Positions 63,334 through 64,000 of a DNA stretch of 64,000 bases are shown piece by piece. Numbering within the stretch: the first letter of the stretch is position 1; every line of letters begins with the position of its first letter. Below the pieces are notes generated by a model. The model was not told the DNA's origin. It saw nothing but the letters and a program-made list of their open reading frames with translations, and searched no databases. Made by a program: the position numbers and the translations under genes. Origin of the DNA: Siniperca chuatsi (Eukaryota; Chordata; Actinopteri; Centrarchiformes; Sinipercidae); contig NC_058053.1 in assembly GCF_020085105.1 (NCBI RefSeq), positions 20,053,388 to 20,117,387 of the forward strand, written 5' to 3'.

Positions 63334-64000
63334 CCCCCCCTCATATTGCTGTAGGCACTTAAGAAGACCTGAAGCGAGTTATTCAGTGACCTCAAAAGTC
63401 CAGTTTAAACAATGCCAATCTCTCTCTGTAATGTTTTCACAATATTCCAAAGGGATTAAAATGTAAAAATCCTCAGGATCCTTAACTGTAAATCTACTAT
63501 GATGACAGTGAGGCCCACCTATTTAAATGTTATGATGGACTGAGTTTGGCTTTAAGAGTAAACACAAGACAAAGGAATGTCCTGCAAAGCCTGAAACGAA
63601 ATATCCTTTAGGTGACAACTATGTTATTTAATCACACAACGTAGATTAGTCAATGGTCCAAACATGTTTGCTTTGGTATTAAGTATTTAGGCCACCGGTC
63701 GGTGGGAATGATAAACAGAGCACCCTGGATTTTTGGCAAAGTTAATCCATCTCTGTGCTTTCCTCTTTAGGGGATCAGACATCTCTCTGGTGACTTTAGT
63801 GCGAGAACAACTGAACAGGCACAGTATCGAGTCAGCACATTTACATGCTGATCAGCATGCCACTCTTGAGTAATAAACTGAAATGTGGTAAACAGTCCAA
63901 AATCAGGAACGTGGGAGTGTTTGAAAAATCAATGTGCAGTCATGTTTTTTGGTCTTTGCTGAAATGCAGTTTAGGTCATACTGTATGTGTAAGGCACTGT

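Overview
The window is nuclear DNA of a vertebrate, most likely a percomorph teleost fish. Genes are split by GT-AG introns, the background is AT-rich, and the introns carry repeat families that I recognise from ray-finned fish. No RNA gene, CRISPR array or prokaryotic feature was seen.

Layout. (1) About 311-39025, minus strand: lmo7, 21 coding exons from the start codon through the calponin-homology (CH) domain, a long linker and the PDZ domain. The C-terminal coiled coil and LIM domain lie beyond the left edge. (2) 42256-45906, minus: uchl3, complete in nine exons, 232 residues, with all catalytic residues present. (3) 49147-52808, plus: a decayed stearoyl-CoA desaturase (scd) copy that keeps introns but has lost parts of several exons, including the second histidine box. 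(4) 56061-59825, plus: commd6, complete in seven exons, 200 residues. (5) 62425 to the right edge, plus: tbc1d4, first coding exon (132 residues) only.

The order and orientation lmo7-uchl3 / commd6-tbc1d4 mirrors human 13q22 (LMO7, UCHL3, COMMD6, TBC1D4). The scd relic sits exactly between the divergent pair and is the outsider. All exon joins given for the four live genes keep phase. The genes are not an operon: they act in cell-junction and actin scaffolding (lmo7), ubiquitin processing (uchl3), COMMD trafficking/NF-kB complexes (commd6) and insulin-stimulated GLUT4 traffic (tbc1d4).

The most interesting items are the scd relic and its in-frame loss of a metal-binding box; two possible early ends for lmo7 (an alternative stop-containing exon, and a splice donor, stop codon and AATAAA overlapping within 12 bases); very small exons in lmo7 (30 nt) and uchl3 (12 nt); a repeated acidic-DD...R[R/K] motif in LMO7; and a near-perfect fold-back element ending 21 bases before commd6 exon 5. 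Intergenic and intronic DNA holds LINE remnants, a tRNA-derived SINE and several inverted-repeat elements.
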